Of a stretch of DNA of 64,000 nucleotides, positions 1 to 10,716 are shown piece after piece. The position numbers and the translations under genes are program-made. The notes under the pieces are model-generated. The model searched no databases. It was given only the letters and a program-made list of their open reading frames with translations, and was not told where the DNA came from. Source of the DNA: Rhodobacter sp. (GTDB lineage Bacteria; Pseudomonadota; Alphaproteobacteria; Rhodobacterales; Rhodobacteraceae). Within the stretch, counting starts at the first letter, position 1, and each line of letters opens with the position of its first letter. The stretch is taken from the NCBI GenBank assembly GCA_027490955.1, contig JAIXXB010000003.1, forward strand, positions 1-64,000, written 5' to 3'.

Positions 1-118
1 GGCGCATCAAGGATTGGCGTAGGGTCGCCATGCGGTTCGACCGACGCCCAGAAATCTTCCTGTCCGCCTGCGCACTTGCCGCAATCGTATTGTTCTGGCT
101 ATGAGTCCTGAGCCTAGA
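1..118 (+). mobile_element. 3' end of an IS5-family insertion sequence (window-truncated)
   Basis: The window opens inside an insertion sequence. It holds the last codons of a transposase (3-104), followed by GAGTCCTGAGCCTAG at about 104-118, which looks like the terminal inverted repeat of IS427-type IS5 elements. The left end is outside the window, so the repeat cannot be matched to its partner and no target duplication can be shown. The element lies about 100 bp beyond the atp operon terminator, a common harmless landing site. Confidence 0.65.
3..104 (+). CDS. IS5-family transposase, C-terminal fragment
   Basis: An open frame runs in from the window edge and ends at TGA 102-104. Its 33 visible residues include RIKDWRRVAMRFDRRP followed by FLSACALAAIVLFWL. 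This is the characteristic C-terminus of IS5/IS427-group DDE transposases, whose family pattern is roughly KDWRRIATRYD followed by a short hydrophobic tail ending in FWL. Only the tail is present, so the catalytic DDE residues cannot be assessed, nor whether the element is intact. The assignment rests on my recognition of this tail. Confidence 0.75.
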   Translation, partial: RIKDWRRVAMRFDRRPEIFLSACALAAIVLFWL

Positions 119-222
119 TTATCGCCGCTGATCCGATTCATAACGTGACACTCGTCGAAAACATGAAAGATTCGGTTAACCAACAAACTTGGCAGAATTT
201 TGTCAAAGGCGGTTGCCGAAAT

Positions 223-250
223 AAAAAACCCCGCCAAAGCGGGGTTTTTT
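223..250 (-). terminator. Rho-independent terminator of the atp operon
   Basis: Perfect stem CCCCGC/GCGGGG with a four-base loop, flanked by A6 on one side and T6 on the other, so it can work in both directions. It lies 20 bp past the atpC stop and ends the atpHAGDC transcript. It would also stop transcription coming from the IS element. Confidence 0.9.
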
Positions 251-270
251 AGGGGAATATCACGGCTGGC

Positions 271-663
271 TTAGAAACCAGCGGCCGCTTTTACGGCCAT
301 GATATCGGCCACGGCCTTATCCGCCACGTCTTTTTGCGACGAAACTGCTGCCGCTTCGCAGGCATCTGCCACCAAGGCATCCATGATCGCAGGGGTCAAA
401 TCCTCTAGTGCGATGGCGCGCTCGGCCAGAACCGATACGGATTTGGCCGAAATTTCTGCAAAACCGCCCGTTACGACAAAGCTTTTCACACCATCTGCGC
501 CTGTGGCCCGCAAAATACCTGGACGCAGGCCCGTGATGGTGGGGGCATGCCCCTCCATCGCGGTCATATCGCCATCCGCTGCGGGAATGCCCACATCGCT
601 GGCTGCAAAGCTGGCAAGCCGCCGTTCGGGCGACACCAGTTCAAACTGCACGTTGCCTGCCAT
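271..663 (-). CDS. atpC: ATP synthase F1 epsilon subunit
   Basis: Subunit of the F1 central stalk; with gamma it couples rotation to catalysis and can inhibit ATP hydrolysis. The 130-residue product begins MAGNVQFELVSPERRLAS and carries the motif IPAADGDMTAMEGHAP, typical of the N-terminal beta-sandwich. The C-terminal helical part (about residues 90-130) is short, as is usual in alphaproteobacteria. It is the last gene of the atpHAGDC operon, 9 bp after atpD, and is followed by a strong terminator. The start ATG follows a GGGGGCGAT stretch. Confidence 0.96.
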   Translation of the reverse strand: MAGNVQFELVSPERRLASFAASDVGIPAADGDMTAMEGHAPTITGLRPGILRATGADGVKSFVVTGGFAEISAKSVSVLAERAIALEDLTPAIMDALVADACEAAAVSSQKDVADKAVADIMAVKAAAGF

Positions 664-672
664 ATCGCCCCC

Positions 673-2133
<1,461 letters not shown>

Positions 2134-3003
2134 TCAGAGCGCTTCCGCGCCCGAAATGATTTCAATCAGCTCTTTGGTGATCGCAGCTTGGCGCGAGCGG
2201 TTGTAGATGGTCGTGTATTTGGTGATCATCTCGCCTGCGTTGCGCGTCGCATTGTCCATAGCCGACATGCGCGCGCCCTGTTCGGATGCTGCGTTTTCCA
2301 AAAGCGCGGTGAAGATTTGCGTGGCTACACCGCGTGGCAGCAAATCGGCCAAGATGGCCTCTTCGCTGGGTTCATAGTCATAGATCGCATCTGGTGCAGC
2401 GCCGCCTTCAAACTTGGCAGGGATCACTTGCTGTGCGGTCGGAATCTGCGCAATGACCGATTGGAAGCGGTTGTAGAAAATCGTCACCACATCACATTCG
2501 CCATGTTCAAACCGCGCCAGCACATCGCGTGCGATGTTCTGCGCATCCATATAGCCAAGGCGTTTGACCGCGCTCATATCCACATGGCCCACCATATTGG
2601 CGGCAAAATCGCGGCGCAATTGTTCGCGCCCCTTTTTGCCGACAGTCAAAATGCGCACAGTCTTTCCAGCGGCCATCAATTCGATGGCCTTGGCACGGGC
2701 CAAGCGCACGATGTTGGTGTTAAAACCACCGCAGAGGCCGCGTTCCGATGTCATCACCACCAAAAGCTGCACTTGATCGCTGCCCGTGCCTGCCAGCAGG
2801 CGCGGGGCCGATGCCGACCCAGCCGCCGCCCGCGCAAGACCTGCCATCACGGCAGTCATGCGCGCAGCATAGGGACGGGCCGCTTCGGCAGCATCTTGCG
2901 CGCGGCGCAGTTTTGCCGCCGAAACCATCTGCATGGCTTTGGTGATCTTGCGGGTGTTCTTCACACTCGCAATCTTGTTTTTAAGGTCCTTTAGGCTGGG
3001 CAT
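2134..3003 (-). CDS. atpG: ATP synthase F1 gamma subunit
   Basis: Central rotor shaft of F1. The 289 residues start [20 protein letters not shown], the classic N-terminal coiled-coil helix, and end with [21 protein letters not shown], the conserved C-terminal helix. The central Rossmann-like part includes [13 protein letters not shown]. Length is standard for the family. It lies third in atpHAGDC, 22 bp after atpA and 18 bp before atpD. Confidence 0.97.
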   Translation of the reverse strand: MPSLKDLKNKIASVKNTRKITKAMQMVSAAKLRRAQDAAEAARPYAARMTAVMAGLARAAAGSASAPRLLAGTGSDQVQLLVVMTSERGLCGGFNTNIVRLARAKAIELMAAGKTVRILTVGKKGREQLRRDFAANMVGHVDMSAVKRLGYMDAQNIARDVLARFEHGECDVVTIFYNRFQSVIAQIPTAQQVIPAKFEGGAAPDAIYDYEPSEEAILADLLPRGVATQIFTALLENAASEQGARMSAMDNATRNAGEMITKYTTIYNRSRQAAITKELIEIISGAEAL

Positions 3004-3025
3004 CCGTTATCTCCCTGCCCCGCCG

Positions 3026-4564
3026 TTAGGCGAAGTCTTTCGCAAAAGCTTCGATTTGGGCGCGGATCGCTTTTTCCAGATCGCCCGCAACTTTGCGGTC
3101 ATTCTGGGTGATATCGTCCAGCAACGCACGGCCCGCGCCGCGCAGATGCTTTAGTAGGCCTGCCTCGAAACGGCCCACATCCTTGACGGCGACCTTGTCC
3201 AGATACCCTGCCGTGCCTGCGAAAATCACGCAGACAATCTCGGCATTGGTCATGGGCGAGTATTGGTTTTGCTTCATCAATTCGGTCAGGCGCGCGCCGC
3301 GGTTCAGCAGCGCTTGGGTCGATGCGTCCAGATCAGAGCCGAACTGCGCAAAGGCCGCCATTTCGCGGTATTGCGCCAGCTCTAGTTTCACCTTACCTGC
3401 GACCGATTTCATTGCATTGGTTTGCGCCGACGAGCCCACGCGCGACACCGACAGACCCGTGTTCACCGCAGGGCGAATGCCTTGGTAGAACAATTCGGTT
3501 TCAAGGAAAATCTGCCCATCGGTGATCGAAATCACGTTGGTTGGAATAAAGGCCGAAACGTCACCGCCTTGGGTTTCGATGATCGGCAGCGCTGTCAGCG
3601 AACCTGCACCAAAATCTTCGTTCAGTTTCGACGAGCGTTCCAGCAAACGGCTGTGCAGATAGAACACGTCCCCTGGATAGGCTTCACGCCCTGGTGGGCG
3701 GCGCAGCAGCAGCGACATTTGGCGATACGCCACGGCCTGCTTGGACAAATCATCATAGATGATCAGCGCATGGCGGCCATTGTCGCGGAAATATTCCGCC
3801 ATCGAGGTGGCCGCATAGGGGGCCAAGAACTGCATTGGCGCAGGGTCAGATGCGGTGGCTGCAACCACGATCGTATAGGCAATCGCGCCCGTTTCTTCCA
3901 GCTTTTTCACCAATTGCGCCACGGTCGAGCGTTTCTGCCCGATAGCAACATAAACGCAATACAGTTTTTTGTATTCGTCATCGCCAGCCGCTTCATTATA
4001 CGATTTTTGATTCAAAATCGTATCCAGCGCCACGGCGGTTTTGCCTGTTTGGCGGTCGCCAATGATCAATTCGCGCTGACCGCGCCCCACGGGGATCATC
4101 GCGTCCACAGCCTTTAGGCCCGTCGCCATAGGCTCGTGCACCGATTTGCGCGGGATGATGCCCGGGGCCTTCACATCGGCCACAGACCGCTTGGTTGCCT
4201 TGATTGGGCCCTTGCCATCAATCGGGTTGCCAAGACCATCCACAACGCGGCCCAGCAGGCCATCGCCCACAGGCACGTCCACGATCGACTTGGTGCGCTT
4301 AACAGTGTCGCCTTCTTTGATGTCTTGGTCAGAACCAAAGATAACCACACCGACGTTGTCCACTTCGAGGTTCAGCGCCATGCCGCGAATTCCGCCAGGG
4401 AATTCGACCATCTCGCCTGCCTGAACATTGTCCAAACCATGCACGCGGGCAATGCCGTCACCCACCGACAAAACGCGGCCCACTTCGGCCACATCAGCAT
4501 CTTTACCAAAATTCTTGATCTGGTCTTTGAGGATTGCAGAAATTTCTGCTGCCTGAATTGCCAT
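3026..4564 (-). CDS. atpA: ATP synthase F1 alpha subunit
   Basis: Non-catalytic nucleotide-binding subunit of F1, alternating with beta in the hexamer. The P-loop GDRQTGKT lies at about residues 169-176 of the 512-residue product, with downstream [17 protein letters not shown] and [11 protein letters not shown] motifs. I place the start at ATG 4564, giving [15 protein letters not shown] as in relatives; the GTG one codon upstream is also possible. The ATG shares its A with the atpH stop (TGATG), indicating translational coupling. Confidence 0.97.
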   Translation of the reverse strand: MAIQAAEISAILKDQIKNFGKDADVAEVGRVLSVGDGIARVHGLDNVQAGEMVEFPGGIRGMALNLEVDNVGVVIFGSDQDIKEGDTVKRTKSIVDVPVGDGLLGRVVDGLGNPIDGKGPIKATKRSVADVKAPGIIPRKSVHEPMATGLKAVDAMIPVGRGQRELIIGDRQTGKTAVALDTILNQKSYNEAAGDDEYKKLYCVYVAIGQKRSTVAQLVKKLEETGAIAYTIVVAATASDPAPMQFLAPYAATSMAEYFRDNGRHALIIYDDLSKQAVAYRQMSLLLRRPPGREAYPGDVFYLHSRLLERSSKLNEDFGAGSLTALPIIETQGGDVSAFIPTNVISITDGQIFLETELFYQGIRPAVNTGLSVSRVGSSAQTNAMKSVAGKVKLELAQYREMAAFAQFGSDLDASTQALLNRGARLTELMKQNQYSPMTNAEIVCVIFAGTAGYLDKVAVKDVGRFEAGLLKHLRGAGRALLDDITQNDRKVAGDLEKAIRAQIEAFAKDFA

Positions 4565-5124
4565 CACCCAACCTCTTTCATTGCATTTTGCAGAGCTGCG
4601 AGCCGCGCCTTGACCGACGTGTCGATCATGGTCGAGCCCAGCTTAACGATCAAACCGCCGATGAGGCTTTCATCCACGGTGGTGTTCAATTTGACATCTT
4701 TTCCAACCTTGGCCTTCAGCGAGGCAGCAAGCGATTTGGCCTGCGCCGCCGTCAGGGCCACGGCAGATGTGATATCTGCGGTCACTTCACCCTTTTCCGC
4801 CGCGATGCGCGCGCGCAGGGCCGATACCAATTGCGGCACAACGAACAGGCGGCGGTTTTGCGCCATCAGCGCCAGCGTATGGGCCATCATCGGGGCTAGG
4901 CCCATTTTGGCGGCAATCGCGCCAATGGCTGCACCCTGTTCGCTGCGGCTGACCACGGGGGATGCGATCATGGCGGCCAATTCGGGGCTGGCAGCCAAGG
5001 CGGCAGCCAAGCTTTCGGTATCAGACTCTAGCACAGCCAGCGCCTTTTCCTCTTTCGCAATCTCGAACACGGCTTGCGCATAGCGCGCAGCGATAGAGAG
5101 GGACATTGAAACTGGTTCGGACAC
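4564..5124 (-). CDS. atpH: ATP synthase F1 delta subunit
   Basis: Peripheral-stalk subunit (OSCP type) linking F1 to the b subunits of Fo. The 186-residue protein begins with a short lead ([20 protein letters not shown]) and contains [10 protein letters not shown] near the N-terminus and the C-terminal motif [21 protein letters not shown], both hallmarks of the family. It is the first gene of the F1 operon; the Fo genes (atpB, E, F) are elsewhere, as is normal in Rhodobacterales. A second ATG at codon 7 could be the real start. Its stop overlaps the atpA start. Confidence 0.96.
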   Translation of the reverse strand: MSEPVSMSLSIAARYAQAVFEIAKEEKALAVLESDTESLAAALAASPELAAMIASPVVSRSEQGAAIGAIAAKMGLAPMMAHTLALMAQNRRLFVVPQLVSALRARIAAEKGEVTADITSAVALTAAQAKSLAASLKAKVGKDVKLNTTVDESLIGGLIVKLGSTMIDTSVKARLAALQNAMKEVG

Positions 5125-5464
5125 GGTTTCCCCTTTGCCTTGTCACACCGCTGCGCCCCTTTGCCCCCTGCCCCTTGGGCAGACCACAACCGCGGCGCAT
5201 AAATGTATGCGTCTGTCGATTTTGCGCGTCTCTAACAGAGGCACTTGCATCCCGCAACAGGGCAAAGGGCCAATTCTTGCCTTTTCTGGGCCAAATTTTG
5301 CGCCCTGCGCTGCCCCGATGCTGCACCTGCTAGGCGGGGGCGAATTCCTGCCCCACAGCGCTGCGGCAACTTGGCGCAGGGGCAAGGCGCAGCGCGGCGA
5401 TGCGCGGCTTTAAATCAGCGCGCCGAATCAAACCGCCGCCACTGCGCGCGCGCTGCGGGCGCGA
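5125..5464. other. Intergenic region upstream of atpH; likely atp promoter
   Basis: 340 bp without a convincing gene, between the atpH start and the end of the methyltransferase gene. The atp promoter must lie here on the minus strand. One weak sigma-70-like candidate is TTGCGG (5257-5252) and TAGAGA (5234-5229) with 17 bp spacing, leaving an untranslated leader of about 100 bases. No terminator or RNA structure is obvious. The part near 5400-5464 is GC-rich and contains only overlapping shadow frames. Confidence 0.35.
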
Positions 5465-6262
5465 TCATGCACCCGCACTGAAAGGCGGGGTTTTGGGGCC
5501 TGCCTGTTTGGGTGAAGGCAAGTTCGGGCTGGGAACGGGCGCGCCCACCCCTTCTAAGGCGCGCAAAGGACGGCGCACCACAGCGCCCAGACCGCCGCGC
5601 GTGGGGGCATAGACCTGTTTGCTGGCTTCGATCATCAGCACCCCCCCCGCAAGCCACGGCAGCGCGCGGCCAAAGCCTTCCCAAAAGGCAGCCGTTTGCA
5701 GCCAGAATTTTCCCTCGCTGGGCGGGGCGAAAAGGGTGGTTTGGCTGGTCTCAGGCGTAAAGCCGTGGCGCTTGAGCTGGGCTTCCAACTGGCGTCCCGA
5801 ATAGGGCCGCCCATGGCCGAAGGGCGTGCTATCGCCCCGTGTCCACAGCCCCGCGCGGTTGGGCACAATCGCCAAAAGCCGCCCGCCGGGGCCAAGGGTG
5901 CGATGCGCTTCGTCCAGCACCGCTTCGGGATTGGTAGAGGTTTCCAGCCCATGCATCAGCACCAACCGGTCAACAAACCCCGTGGCAATGGGCCAGCGCG
6001 CCTCCTCGCACAGCACCGAGACATTCGCCATTCCCGCAGGCCATGGCATCACCCCTTGCGGGCCGGGCATCAGCGCAATAACCCGCCGCGCCTCGGCCAG
6101 ATAGGGCCGCAGCAATGGGGCGGCAAAGCCATAGCCCACCACCGCCTGCCCCGCCATCGGGGGCCACAACCGCGCGACCTGATCGCGGATCGCGCGCTGC
6201 GCAACACGGCCCAGTTGCGTGCGATAATAAAAATTTCGCAGATCCAGCACATCAAGATGCAT
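5465..6262 (-). CDS. Class I SAM-dependent methyltransferase (YafS-like context)
   Basis: A 265-residue protein with the pattern of a small-molecule class I methyltransferase: an N-terminal helical lead ([19 protein letters not shown]), a degenerate motif I ([15 protein letters not shown]), [10 protein letters not shown] at about 98-107, and the post-motif [14 protein letters not shown]. The glycine loop is less canonical than usual, so substrate and activity are uncertain. It is divergent from gloB, the arrangement also seen for yafS and gloB in E. coli, which suggests a conserved but undefined link to glyoxalase metabolism. The C-terminal 50 residues are Pro-rich and probably disordered. 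Confidence 0.8.
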   Translation of the reverse strand: MHLDVLDLRNFYYRTQLGRVAQRAIRDQVARLWPPMAGQAVVGYGFAAPLLRPYLAEARRVIALMPGPQGVMPWPAGMANVSVLCEEARWPIATGFVDRLVLMHGLETSTNPEAVLDEAHRTLGPGGRLLAIVPNRAGLWTRGDSTPFGHGRPYSGRQLEAQLKRHGFTPETSQTTLFAPPSEGKFWLQTAAFWEGFGRALPWLAGGVLMIEASKQVYAPTRGGLGAVVRRPLRALEGVGAPVPSPNLPSPKQAGPKTPPFSAGA

Positions 6263-6381
6263 TGCAGCGCGCGCCTTTTGCCGTCAAACTCTTTGCCTCG
6301 GCCCCGTGATATACGAAAATCGGCAGGCTGTGCTATGCATTTATGTATATCTGCCGCCCCATACCGCCCAAAGGACACCCG

Positions 6382-7170
6382 ATGCCGCTGATTTTGGAAA
6401 CCATCCCCTGCCTTGCCGACAATTACGCCTATCTGATCCATGACCCCGCCACGGGCGAGACTGCCCTGATCGACGCGCCTGAAGCAGCGCCCATTCTAGC
6501 ACGGCTGCGCGAAAAGGGCTGGACGCTGCAGCAGATCCTGATCACGCACCACCACGCCGACCATATCGACGGCGTGGCCGATTTGGTTGCCGCAACTGGC
6601 GCGGCCGTTTTGGGTGGGGCAGATGACGCCCACCGCCTGCCCCCCCTCAGCCGCGCGCTGCGCGAAGGGGATACAGTATCGGTCGGCGGGCATCAGGGGC
6701 GGGTGCTGGATGTGTCTGGCCATACGATTGGTCACATTGCCTTTGTCTTTGATGGCGCGGGCGAGCAGGGCGAGACGCTGGCCTTTACCGCCGACAGTCT
6801 GATGGCGGCAGGCTGCGGTCGGTTGTTTGAAGGCACGCCCGATCAGATGTGGGCCAGTTTGCAAAAACTCAGCGCCCTGCCAGACGAGACTTGGGTCTGT
6901 TCGGGTCATGAATATACCACCAGCAATCTGGCCTTTGCCGCGCATGTCGACGCTGGCAACCCCGCGCTGCATGCCCGCTTTGAAAAGGTGAAAAAGGCCC
7001 GCGCCGAGGGGCGCGCCACTGTGCCATCGCACCTGTCGGGCGAGCGCGCCACCAACCCTTTCCTGCGATCGGGCGAGGCGGCGCTAAAAGCATTTCTGGG
7101 CCAACCACAGGCCACAGATGCGCAAAGCTTTGCCGCCCTGCGCGCCCTAAAGGACAATTTCAAGGCCTAA
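6382..7170 (+). CDS. gloB: Hydroxyacylglutathione hydrolase (glyoxalase II)
   Basis: Hydrolyses S-lactoylglutathione to D-lactate and glutathione, the second step of methylglyoxal detoxification. The 262-residue product has the metallo-beta-lactamase signature HxHxDH as HHHADH (H56, H58, D60, H61), a second metal-binding region at SGHTIGHIAF and FTADSL, and SGHEYT, typical of glyoxalase II. The C-terminal segment with NPFLR matches the glutathione-binding helical domain. I chose ATG 6382 (MPLILETIPCLADNY) because it matches family N-termini; an in-frame ATG 13 codons upstream is less likely. Confidence 0.95.
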   Translation: MPLILETIPCLADNYAYLIHDPATGETALIDAPEAAPILARLREKGWTLQQILITHHHADHIDGVADLVAATGAAVLGGADDAHRLPPLSRALREGDTVSVGGHQGRVLDVSGHTIGHIAFVFDGAGEQGETLAFTADSLMAAGCGRLFEGTPDQMWASLQKLSALPDETWVCSGHEYTTSNLAFAAHVDAGNPALHARFEKVKKARAEGRATVPSHLSGERATNPFLRSGEAALKAFLGQPQATDAQSFAALRALKDNFKA

Positions 7171-7335
7171 GCCCCCCTGCTTTCCCGATTGTTAACAAAA
7201 AAAACGCAAGGCAACGCAAAATAGCACTTGAAGTGGGCAAAATAAAAACGATCCTTAACCTTACGGGGCCATGATCAAATTAAGCGATCTTCGCGGGCCT
7301 CCCGTCCGCGCGATCCGCAGCAAAGGAGCACGAAG

Positions 7336-9654
7336 GTGCCATCATTTTCGACCACTTTGGAACAGGCTATTCACGCGGCTTTGGCACTGGCCAATGCGCG
7401 CAAACACGAACTGGCAACGCTAGAGCATCTGCTGCTGGCCCTGATTGACGAGCCAGAGGCGGCGCGGGTGATGCAGGCCTGCTCGGTAGATCTGGCAGGG
7501 CTGCGCAAAACGCTGGTCGAGTTTATCGATGACGATTTGGCCACGCTGATCACCGAAGTCGAGGGCAGCGAGGCCGTGCCAACCGCCGCCTTCCAGCGCG
7601 TGATCCAGCGCGCAGCGATCCATGTGCAGTCATCGGGCCGCAGCGAAGTGACGGGGGCCAATGTTTTGGTCGCGATTTTTGCCGAACGCGAAAGCAATGC
7701 GGCCTATTTCCTGCAAGAACAGGATATGACGCGCTATGATGCGGTGAACTTCATCGCCCATGGCGTGGCCAAAGACCCCTCTTTTGGCGAGGCGCGCCCC
7801 GTTGTTGGGGCCGAGGATGACACAGAAACCCCCAAGGCCGAGGCGGGCGAGGCCAAGGAATCGGCGCTGTCGAAATACTGCGTCGATCTGAATGTTAAGG
7901 CCCTGAAAGGCGATGTAGACCCGCTGATTGGCCGCGAGGCCGAGGTCGAGCGTTGCATTCAGGTTCTGTGCCGCCGCCGCAAGAATAACCCGCTGCTGGT
8001 GGGCGATCCGGGCGTGGGCAAAACCGCCATTGCCGAAGGTTTGGCGCGCAAAATCATCCAAGGCGAAACGCCCGAGATTCTGTCGAAAGCCACGATTTAT
8101 TCGCTGGACATGGGCGCGCTTTTGGCAGGCACCCGCTATCGCGGCGATTTCGAAGAACGGCTAAAGGCGGTGATGAAAGAAATGGAAGATCATCCTGATG
8201 CCATTCTTTTCATTGACGAAATTCACACTGTTATCGGCGCGGGGGCGACATCGGGCGGGGCGATGGATGCATCGAACCTGCTCAAGCCCGCACTTCAGGG
8301 CGGCAAACTGCGCTGCATGGGATCGACCACCTACAAGGAATTCCGCCAGCATTTTGAAAAGGATCGCGCCCTGTCGCGCCGTTTCCAAAAAATTGACGTG
8401 AACGAGCCTTCGGTGCCTGATGCCATCAAGATTCTGATGGGCCTGAAATCGGCGTTCGAGGATCACCACGCGCTGAAATACACCAATGATGCGATCAAGG
8501 GCGCGGTGGAACTGGCCGCGCGCTATATCAATGACCGTAAATTGCCTGACTCGGCTATTGACGTGATTGACGAGGCGGGCGCGGCCCAGCATTTGCTGAC
8601 CGAAAGCAAGCGTCGCCGCACGATTGGGATCAAAGAGATTGAGGCCGTGGTTGCCAAAATCGCCCGTATTCCTGCCAAATCGGTATCGAAAGACGATGCC
8701 GAAACCCTGCGCGATTTGGAAAAAACGCTCAAGCGTGTGGTCTTTGGGCAGGACAAAGCCGTCGAGGCGCTGTGCGCGGCGATCAAACTGGCCCGCGCGG
8801 GCCTGCGCGAGCCTGAAAAGCCCATTGGCAACTATCTGTTTGCGGGCCCCACGGGCGTTGGCAAAACCGAAGTGGCCAAGCAACTCGCCTCTAGCCTGTC
8901 AATCGAACTCTTGCGCTTTGATATGTCAGAATATATGGAAAAACATGCGGTTAGCCGCCTGATTGGCGCGCCTCCGGGTTATGTCGGCTTTGACCAAGGC
9001 GGCATGTTGACCGATGGGGTGGATCAGCACCCGCATTGCGTGCTGCTGCTGGACGAGATGGAAAAGGCCCATCCCGATGTGTATAACATCCTGCTGCAAG
9101 TGATGGATCACGGCAAGCTGACCGATCATAACGGGCGCACAGTGGATTTCCGCAATGTGATCTTGATTATGACATCGAATGCGGGCGCGACCGAGCAGGC
9201 CAAAGAGGCGATCGGCTTTGGCCGCGAACGCCGCACGGGCGAAGATACTGCCGCGATTGAACGCACCTTTACCCCCGAATTCCGCAATCGTCTGGATGCG
9301 GTGATTTCTTTTGCGCCTTTGGGCAAAGAGGTGATCCATCAAGTGGTCACAAAATTTGTGCTGCAACTGGAAGCCCAGCTTTTGGACCGCAATGTGCATA
9401 TTGACCTGACACCCGAGGCGGCCGATTGGCTGGGCGATAAGGGCTATGATGATAAAATGGGTGCGCGCCCCTTGGGCCGCGTTATCCAAGAATATATCAA
9501 AAAGCCGCTGGCGGAAGAATTGCTGTTTGGCAAACTGACCAAGGGCGGCACAGTGCATGTTGGGGTCAAAGATGGCGCGCTGCATCTGACCTATGAAGAA
9601 CCCGCCAAACCACGCCTGACGGGGCAAAAACCGCCCCTGCTTACGGCGGAGTGA
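7336..9654 (+). CDS. clpA: ATP-dependent Clp protease ATP-binding subunit ClpA
   Basis: AAA+ unfoldase that feeds substrates to ClpP. The 772-residue protein starts at GTG 7336 after AAAGGAG. Domains: N-terminal Clp-N repeats (1-145), D1 with Walker A GDPGVGKT at about 223-230 and Walker [10 protein letters not shown], and D2 with GPTGVGKT at about 504-511 and [11 protein letters not shown]. The ClpP-contact loop appears as EAIGFG rather than the E. coli IGL form. No clpS gene lies directly upstream, although clpS-clpA pairs are common. The stop overlaps the next gene by 4 bp. Confidence 0.97.
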   Translation: MPSFSTTLEQAIHAALALANARKHELATLEHLLLALIDEPEAARVMQACSVDLAGLRKTLVEFIDDDLATLITEVEGSEAVPTAAFQRVIQRAAIHVQSSGRSEVTGANVLVAIFAERESNAAYFLQEQDMTRYDAVNFIAHGVAKDPSFGEARPVVGAEDDTETPKAEAGEAKESALSKYCVDLNVKALKGDVDPLIGREAEVERCIQVLCRRRKNNPLLVGDPGVGKTAIAEGLARKIIQGETPEILSKATIYSLDMGALLAGTRYRGDFEERLKAVMKEMEDHPDAILFIDEIHTVIGAGATSGGAMDASNLLKPALQGGKLRCMGSTTYKEFRQHFEKDRALSRRFQKIDVNEPSVPDAIKILMGLKSAFEDHHALKYTNDAIKGAVELAARYINDRKLPDSAIDVIDEAGAAQHLLTESKRRRTIGIKEIEAVVAKIARIPAKSVSKDDAETLRDLEKTLKRVVFGQDKAVEALCAAIKLARAGLREPEKPIGNYLFAGPTGVGKTEVAKQLASSLSIELLRFDMSEYMEKHAVSRLIGAPPGYVGFDQGGMLTDGVDQHPHCVLLLDEMEKAHPDVYNILLQVMDHGKLTDHNGRTVDFRNVILIMTSNAGATEQAKEAIGFGRERRTGEDTAAIERTFTPEFRNRLDAVISFAPLGKEVIHQVVTKFVLQLEAQLLDRNVHIDLTPEAADWLGDKGYDDKMGARPLGRVIQEYIKKPLAEELLFGKLTKGGTVHVGVKDGALHLTYEEPAKPRLTGQKPPLLTAE

Positions 9655-10628
9655 CCCGCTTGCGGCTGATATCTACCTTAACCCGCGCCTTATGTGGCGC
9701 GGGTTTTGCCTTGCCCGCATGGGCCTTGGATTTGGCCCTGCCTGTTGACTGCACTTTGGGCGAAACCTGCTATATCCAGCAGTATTTCGACCATGATCCC
9801 AGCGCGGCATGGGGTGATTTCACCTGCGGCACGCTCGCCTATGATGGGCATGATGGCACAGATTTTGCCGTGCCCACCCGCGCGGCGATGGAAAGCGGCG
9901 TGGCTGTGCTGGCTTCGGCGGCGGGAACGGTTGCGGGTATCCGCGATGGGGTGGAAGATTTCGCGCCAAAGGTCGATGGCAAGGAATGCGGCAATGGCGT
10001 GGTGATTGACCATGGCGGTGGCTGGCAGACGCAGTATTGCCATATGCGCATGGGTTCGGTGCGCGTCAAAGTGGGCGATGCCGTGGATCAGGGCACGCCC
10101 TTGGGGCTGATCGGGCAATCGGGCATGGCGGAATTTCCCCATGTGCATTTGGCGGTGCGCAAAGATGGCGTCGAAGTTGACCCCTTTGCCCCAAGCACCA
10201 GCAACACCTGCGATATGTCCCGCGCCGATGTCGCACGCGATGATCTGTGGGGGCCGCAGATCACCTATCAGGCGGGCGGCATTATTGGTGCAGGATTCGC
10301 CACTGCTGTCCCCGAATTTGAGGCGATAAAATCAGGGCTAAGCAGCCCCGCCAGCCTGCCTGCGGCCAGCCCTGCCTTGGTGCTGTGGGTCTATCTGTTT
10401 GGCGCAAAGGCAGGCGATGCGATGGTGTTTGAAATATCTGGCCCCGCAGGGCGCATCATGGCCGAACGCGTGGTGATCGAAAAGAACCAAGCGCTGCTTT
10501 TTCGCGCGGTGGGTCGCAAAATGCGCGCCACTGGCTGGCCCGAGGGGGCCTATGCAGGCACGGCGCGGCTGATGCGCGGGGCGAGCGAGTTGGGCAGCAC
10601 TGCAGTGACCTTGACCATCACACCCTAG
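9651..10628 (+). CDS. M23-family (LytM-type) metallopeptidase, exported
   Basis: Probable periplasmic peptidoglycan endopeptidase. The GTG start overlaps the clpA stop (GTGA), giving 325 residues with a signal peptide ending near AWA at 23-25. Zinc ligands of the M23 fold are visible: H67 and D71 in GHDGTDF, and H164 and H166 in HVHLAV, with the usual GxVVIDHGGGWQTQYCH strand between them. The last 110 residues form a beta-rich C-terminal domain without a recognised family. All four metal residues are present, so it is likely active, unlike degenerate EnvC/NlpD-type homologues. Co-transcription with clpA is likely. Confidence 0.88.
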   Translation: MTRLRLISTLTRALCGAGFALPAWALDLALPVDCTLGETCYIQQYFDHDPSAAWGDFTCGTLAYDGHDGTDFAVPTRAAMESGVAVLASAAGTVAGIRDGVEDFAPKVDGKECGNGVVIDHGGGWQTQYCHMRMGSVRVKVGDAVDQGTPLGLIGQSGMAEFPHVHLAVRKDGVEVDPFAPSTSNTCDMSRADVARDDLWGPQITYQAGGIIGAGFATAVPEFEAIKSGLSSPASLPAASPALVLWVYLFGAKAGDAMVFEISGPAGRIMAERVVIEKNQALLFRAVGRKMRATGWPEGAYAGTARLMRGASELGSTAVTLTITP

Positions 10629-10687
10629 CCCTGCACCGCCCTAGCCCTGCACCGCAATAGCCTTGCGCCGCAATAGCTTTGCGTCAG
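10624..10687. repeat. Four tandem copies of a 16-bp unit
   Basis: Copies at 10624-10639, 10640-10655, 10656-10671 and 10672-10687. The first two are identical (CCTAGCCCTGCACCGC); the third and fourth diverge (AATAGCCTTGCGCCGC, AATAGCTTTGCGTCAG). The stop codon TAG of the M23 peptidase gene is inside the first copy. The array fills most of the 88 bp between two convergent genes. Confidence 0.85.
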
Positions 10688-10716
10688 CGCTTCCTGCTCG
10701 CTCGCCTGCAGATGCG

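Noticed and set aside
7-237. 76-codon minus-strand ORF at the left end
   Set aside because: It starts inside the atp terminator hairpin and runs opposite the transposase tail; no ribosome-binding site or family.
5106-5413. Short ORFs in both strands upstream of atpH
   Set aside because: Low-complexity Arg/Pro/Ala-rich frames overlapping each other; none has a ribosome-binding site or recognisable domain.
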